DNA from: Streptomyces atratus
Lineage (GTDB): Bacteria; Actinomycetota; Actinomycetes; Streptomycetales; Streptomycetaceae
NCBI RefSeq assembly: GCF_900119365.1
Contig: NZ_FPJO01000041.1
Span: 1-45,119, forward strand
DNA length: 45,119 nt
Reading direction: 5' to 3'
Shown here in pieces: positions 42,256-45,119 of the stretch. A program made the translations under genes and the position numbers. The notes beneath the pieces are model-generated. The model was given only the letters and a program-made list of their open reading frames with translations. It searched no databases and was not told the DNA's origin. Positions within the stretch are counted from its first letter, which is position 1. Each line of letters begins with the position of its first letter.

Positions 42256-43926
42256 CTACTCGCCCGACAGCACCATCTGAGCCGCGACCCGCGCCTCCTC
42301 GGCGGAGTCCGCCGCACGAGCGGCGGAAGCGGCGCGCTCGCACTGCGCGAGCGTGTACTTCGCGAGCGTGGCGCGTACATAGGGAATGGACGCGGCACCC
42401 ATCGACAGGGAGGTCACACCCAGCCCCGTCAGGACGCAGGCCAGCAGCGGATCGGAGGCGGCTTCACCACAGACACCACAGCTCTTGCCCTCGGCCCTGG
42501 CCGCCTCCGCCGACAGCGCGACCAGATCGAGCAGCGCGGGCTGCCACGGATCCTGCAGCCGCGACACCGCGCCGACCTGACGGTCGGCGGCGAAGGTGTA
42601 CTGCGCCAGGTCGTTGGTGCCCAGCGAGAGGAATTCCACCTCCCGCAGGATCGAACGCGCCCGCAGCGCGGCGGACGGAATCTCCACCATCGCACCGAAC
42701 TTCGCCTGCAGACCGGCCTCTCGGCAGGCGTCGGCGAAGGCCTTGGCATCCGCACGGTCCGCCACCATCGGCGCCATGACTTCAAGGTGGACGGGCATCC
42801 CCTGGGCCGCTTTCGACAGCGCGGTCAGCTGGGTACGCAGCACCTCGGGGTGGTCCAGCAGACTCCGCAGCCCACGCACGCCCAGCGCCGGGTTCGGCTC
42901 GTCCGCCGGAGTCAGGAAGTCCAGCGGCTTGTCGGCCCCGGCATCCAGCACCCGTACGACGACCCGCCCCTCGGGAAACGCCTCCAGCACCGCGCGGTAC
43001 GCAGCGACCTGCTTCTCCTCGGACGGCGCCTGCTCGCTGTCGTCCAGGAACAGGAACTCGGTACGGAACAGCCCCACGCCCTCCGCACCGGCCTCGACCG
43101 CTGCCGGTACGTCGCCGGGCCCGCCGACATTGGCGAGCAGCGGGACCTTGTGACCGTCGGAGGTGGCACCCGGACCGGACGAAGCCGACAGCGCGGCCCT
43201 GCGCGCCGCAGCGGCACTCTCCATCTCGGCACGCTTCTCGGCGCTGGGCTCGACGAAGATCTCACCGGTGCTGCCGTCCACGGCGACGACCGTGCCCTCG
43301 GCGAGCTCACCGGCACCGGGGAGCGCCACCACGGCGGGCACCCCGAGCGCCCGGGCGAGAATCGCACTGTGGCTGGTCGGCCCGCCCTCCTCGGTCACGA
43401 AGCCGAGCACCAGAGCCGGGTCGAGCAGCGCCGTGTCCGCGGGCGCCAGGTCCCGGGCGATCAGCACATAGGGTTCGTCGCTGTCCGGCACACCGGGCAT
43501 CGGCACACCGAGCAGCCGGGCCACGATCCGGTTGCGCACGTCATCGAGGTCGGCGACGCGCCCCGCCAGGTACTCCCCGGCGTTGGCGAGCAGCGCCCGG
43601 TACGCGGCGAACGCGTCGTAGACACCACGCTCGGCGGTGCTGCCGACGGCGATGCGCCGTTCCACGTCGGCGATCAGCTCGGGGTCCTGCGCCATCATGG
43701 CCTGGGCCTCGAGCACATGCTGAGCCTCGCCACCGGCCAGGTTGCCGCGCGCGATCAGGTCGGCCGCCACGGCCTCCACGGCCTGCCGGGCGCGCCCCTG
43801 TTCGCGCGCGGCCTCCTCGGCGGGAATCTGCTTGGCCGGCGGTTCGAGCACCGCCGTACCCATATGACGAACCTCGCCGATCGCCACCCCATGGCTCACA
43901 CCGACGCCTCGCAGCGTTGTCTCCAT
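42256..43926 (-). CDS. ptsI: PTS enzyme I (phosphoenolpyruvate-protein phosphotransferase)
   Basis: 556 residues, the first enzyme of the sugar phosphotransferase system; it takes phosphate from PEP and passes it to HPr. The phosphorylated His is His186 in GGPTSHSAILAR. The PEP-binding barrel shows GVGLFRTEFLFLD, DAGADKPLDF, LGVRGLRSLL, the signature LSLGTNDLAQYTFAADR and the active-site Cys in SCGVCGEAASDP. The start METTLRGVGVSHG at 43926 (GGGTGA just upstream) gives the normal length; an in-frame ATG at 43989 would add 21 residues without similarity. It lies 76 bp downstream of crr on the same strand, so they form one operon. HPr (ptsH) is not in the window, as expected in Streptomyces, where it is encoded elsewhere. 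Confidence 0.97.
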   Translation of the reverse strand: METTLRGVGVSHGVAIGEVRHMGTAVLEPPAKQIPAEEAAREQGRARQAVEAVAADLIARGNLAGGEAQHVLEAQAMMAQDPELIADVERRIAVGSTAERGVYDAFAAYRALLANAGEYLAGRVADLDDVRNRIVARLLGVPMPGVPDSDEPYVLIARDLAPADTALLDPALVLGFVTEEGGPTSHSAILARALGVPAVVALPGAGELAEGTVVAVDGSTGEIFVEPSAEKRAEMESAAAARRAALSASSGPGATSDGHKVPLLANVGGPGDVPAAVEAGAEGVGLFRTEFLFLDDSEQAPSEEKQVAAYRAVLEAFPEGRVVVRVLDAGADKPLDFLTPADEPNPALGVRGLRSLLDHPEVLRTQLTALSKAAQGMPVHLEVMAPMVADRADAKAFADACREAGLQAKFGAMVEIPSAALRARSILREVEFLSLGTNDLAQYTFAADRQVGAVSRLQDPWQPALLDLVALSAEAARAEGKSCGVCGEAASDPLLACVLTGLGVTSLSMGAASIPYVRATLAKYTLAQCERAASAARAADSAEEARVAAQMVLSGE

Positions 43927-44002
43927 TTCACCCGTCTCCGGTCGTGCGGTGGTCCGTGCCGCCGCGATGGATATCCAGTCGGCTGTCATAGCGTCGGGTC
44001 CG

Positions 44003-44452
44003 TCACTGCCAATCGAACAAGGTGTCGCCGACCTTCACATCGCCGTCCTCGCGGACGTCGGAGAGGGATTCGGCGGTGGCCTCAAGCGCCACGACCGGGC
44101 ACACGGGCGACTTGCCGGCCGCCTCGACCCCCGCGGGGTCCCAGCGCACGATGCCCTGACCGCGGGTGACCGTGTCCCCCTTGTTCACAAGCAGCTCGAA
44201 GCCCTCGCCATTGAGCTGAACGGTGTCGATGCCGAGGTGCGTGAGGACACCGTGGCCGCGCTCGTCCACGACGACGAACGCGTGCGGGTGCAGGGAGACG
44301 ATGATGCCGTCGACCGGAGACACGGCCTCGGACGGCTCGCGCACGGGATCGATGGCAGTTCCAGGGCCCACCATCGCGCCGGAGAAGACCGGGTCGGGTA
44401 CCGCAGCGAGCCCGATGGCACGTCCGGCAAGAGGGGACGTCACAGTGGTCAT
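44003..44452 (-). CDS. crr: PTS glucose-type EIIA (Crr)
   Basis: 149 residues, the soluble IIA component that receives phosphate from HPr and hands it to a IIB-IIC permease. In S. coelicolor this Crr serves GlcNAc uptake (with NagE2) and development. The active-site pair is His57 (SLHPHAF) and phosphorylated His72 (GVLTHLGIDT), 15 residues apart as in E. coli IIA-Glc (75 and 90). Other motifs: FSGAMVGPG, VSPVDGIIV, ELLVNKGDTV and the C-terminal GDTLFDW. ATG 44452 has a strong GGGAGG site. It is the first gene of the crr-ptsI operon. The link to the chitinase at the other end of the window is functional: both belong to the GlcNAc regulon controlled by DasR in Streptomyces. Confidence 0.97.
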   Translation of the reverse strand: MTTVTSPLAGRAIGLAAVPDPVFSGAMVGPGTAIDPVREPSEAVSPVDGIIVSLHPHAFVVVDERGHGVLTHLGIDTVQLNGEGFELLVNKGDTVTRGQGIVRWDPAGVEAAGKSPVCPVVALEATAESLSDVREDGDVKVGDTLFDWQ

Positions 44453-44640
44453 AGGGAGCCTCCCAGGGGTGGAGCTTGATCGGCGCCGTCACAGCCTGTG
44501 GGCGACGGCGTGCTGTTCAGCAGCGTAAGTCATAAGAAGTCCCGGTTCCGCCCGAGTCCTAGGGGTTCGCGGCCTTAGAGACGCACCGGAAAGGATTTGC
44601 CTCGACTCCCGGCGGCCTGTACTGTCGTACTCCTGCCTGG
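44453..44640 (-). other. Upstream region of crr
   Basis: About 190 bp before crr, between the PTS operon and the rRNA promoter array. I looked for a dre-like DasR site (TGGTCTAGACCA) and found none good enough to call. No clear -35/-10 pair stands out either; TACGCT on the minus strand, ~75 bp before the ATG, is a possible -10. No ORF here looks real. Confidence 0.35.
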
Positions 44641-44940
44641 CCCCAACGCGACTTTGAGTCGGGGGTCGGCAGCGACTTTTAAGTCCTGACTCTAAACCCT
44701 GACTGGGCACCTGCATGTCTGCAGGGACTGGTCAAGGAAAGCGAAAAGGCCTGATAGAGTCGGACTCGCCGGAAAGGGAAACGCGAAAGCGAAGAACTGG
44801 AAAGCGGAGCAGGACCCGCTTCGACCGGGAATCGGACACGAAAGAGTCTGATAGAGTCGGAAACGCAAGACCGAAGGGAAAGCCCGGAGGAAAGCCCGAG
44901 AGGGTGAGTACAAAGGAAGCGTCCGTTCCTTGAGAACTCA
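44641..44940 (+). promoter_or_regulatory. rRNA operon promoter array
   Basis: Promoter region of an rRNA operon. The 14-bp sequence CTGATAGAGTCGGA occurs twice, at 44751-44764 and 44848-44861, each containing the -10-like hexamer TAGAGT (44755-44760 and 44852-44857). A farther upstream pair, GCGACTTTGAGTC (44648-44660) and GCGACTTTTAAGTC (44672-44685), may mark another promoter. Several tandem promoters are known for Streptomyces rrn operons. The A/G-rich, gene-free stretch agrees. Confidence 0.75.
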
Positions 44941-45119
44941 ACAGCGTGCCAAAAGTCAACGCCAGATATGTTGATACCCCGGCCTGCTTCGGCAGGTTGG
45001 AGGTTCCTTTGAAAGTCCCACGGGGTCACTGACCCGGTGGGCAATTACACAGCGAGGACGCTGTGAACGACCGGTCTTATTCCGTCCGGTCGTTCCGCTC
45101 TCGTGTTGTGTTGTCCCGA
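44930..45119 (+). ncRNA. 16S rRNA leader (5' external transcribed spacer), cut by window edge
   Basis: Conserved Streptomyces pre-16S leader. It starts with the TTGAGAACTCAA box (44930-44941), which recurs before rRNA genes and may bind antitermination factors. A hairpin of near-palindromic sequence follows (45017-45041, CCCAC...GTGGG). A second, GAACGACCGG (45065-45074) with CCGGTCGTTC (45086-45095), is likely an RNase III processing stem. The mature 16S 5' end should begin a few tens of bases beyond the window. Confidence 0.8.

Noticed and set aside
44727..44736. GACTGGTCAA in the rRNA promoter region as a DasR half-site for crr
   Set aside because: Only one half of the palindrome matches and it lies ~280 bp from crr; it is better explained as part of an rRNA promoter.
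44715..44959. Short ORFs in both strands across the rRNA promoter region
   Set aside because: The region is rRNA promoter and leader sequence; the peptides are Lys/Arg- or Phe/Ser-rich by composition only.

Overview
The window is a piece of Streptomyces chromosome. Base composition is very GC-rich with a strong third-position GC bias. Many start codons are GTG or TTG, and several promoters look leaderless. It encodes actinobacterial and Streptomyces-specific proteins: RbpA, the SmeA/SffA sporulation pair, a conservon (cvnABCD), crr-ptsI and a DasR-type chitinase promoter. The gene order agrees with what I remember of the S. coelicolor core from chiD (SCO1429) through ppm1, rbpA, sffA-smeA to ptsI and crr (SCO1390). 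That match is recall, not a computed alignment.

Layout: 1-1131 (minus) is a GH18 chitinase cut by the window edge. It has a textbook promoter with paired 12-bp repeats. 1506-5879 holds an acyl-CoA dehydrogenase, two small hypothetical genes, an Lrp/AsnC regulator and a YtcJ-type amidohydrolase. 5880-6431 is a 552-bp gap with a possible structured leader before ppm1; fxsA follows, and a strong bidirectional terminator separates it from rbpA, which has a sigma-R promoter. 8657-13177 carries an MFS permease, a glycerophosphodiesterase and a YczE-like membrane protein on the minus strand, divergent from a MocR-type regulator. 13236-15075 is the smeA-sffA sporulation operon. 15390-17420 encodes an ankyrin protein and a HEAT-repeat protein, with a polycysteine short ORF between them. 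17567-21702 has a short glycosyltransferase-like fragment coupled to a fused HyuA/HyuB (oxoprolinase) gene.

21786-29241 is the most interesting block. It is a compact three-gene operon for a MukBEF/MksBEF/Jet-like SMC complex: a kleisin-like subunit, a small winged-helix subunit and a 1597-residue SMC-like ATPase. It has its own leaderless-type promoter and a 50-codon ORF bridging the first two genes. No JetD/MksG-type nuclease gene lies nearby, and the ATPase has unusual Walker motifs.

29303-34556 holds a small membrane protein and the conservon cvnABCD without a P450. 34682-36617 has a DUF962 membrane protein, a secreted VanX-like D-Ala-D-Ala dipeptidase and a Nudix hydrolase with a zinc ribbon. 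36654-42191 has a GH31 glycosidase, acetoacetyl-CoA synthetase and a hypothetical protein. 42256-44452 is the general PTS operon crr-ptsI. The window closes at 44640-45119 in the promoter and leader region of an rRNA operon, just short of the expected 16S gene.

Functionally the region is mostly conserved housekeeping and developmental genes: chitin/GlcNAc use and PTS at its two ends, transcription and cell-envelope genes, sporulation septum genes and an SMC complex in the middle. I saw no insertion sequence, prophage, CRISPR array or tRNA gene.
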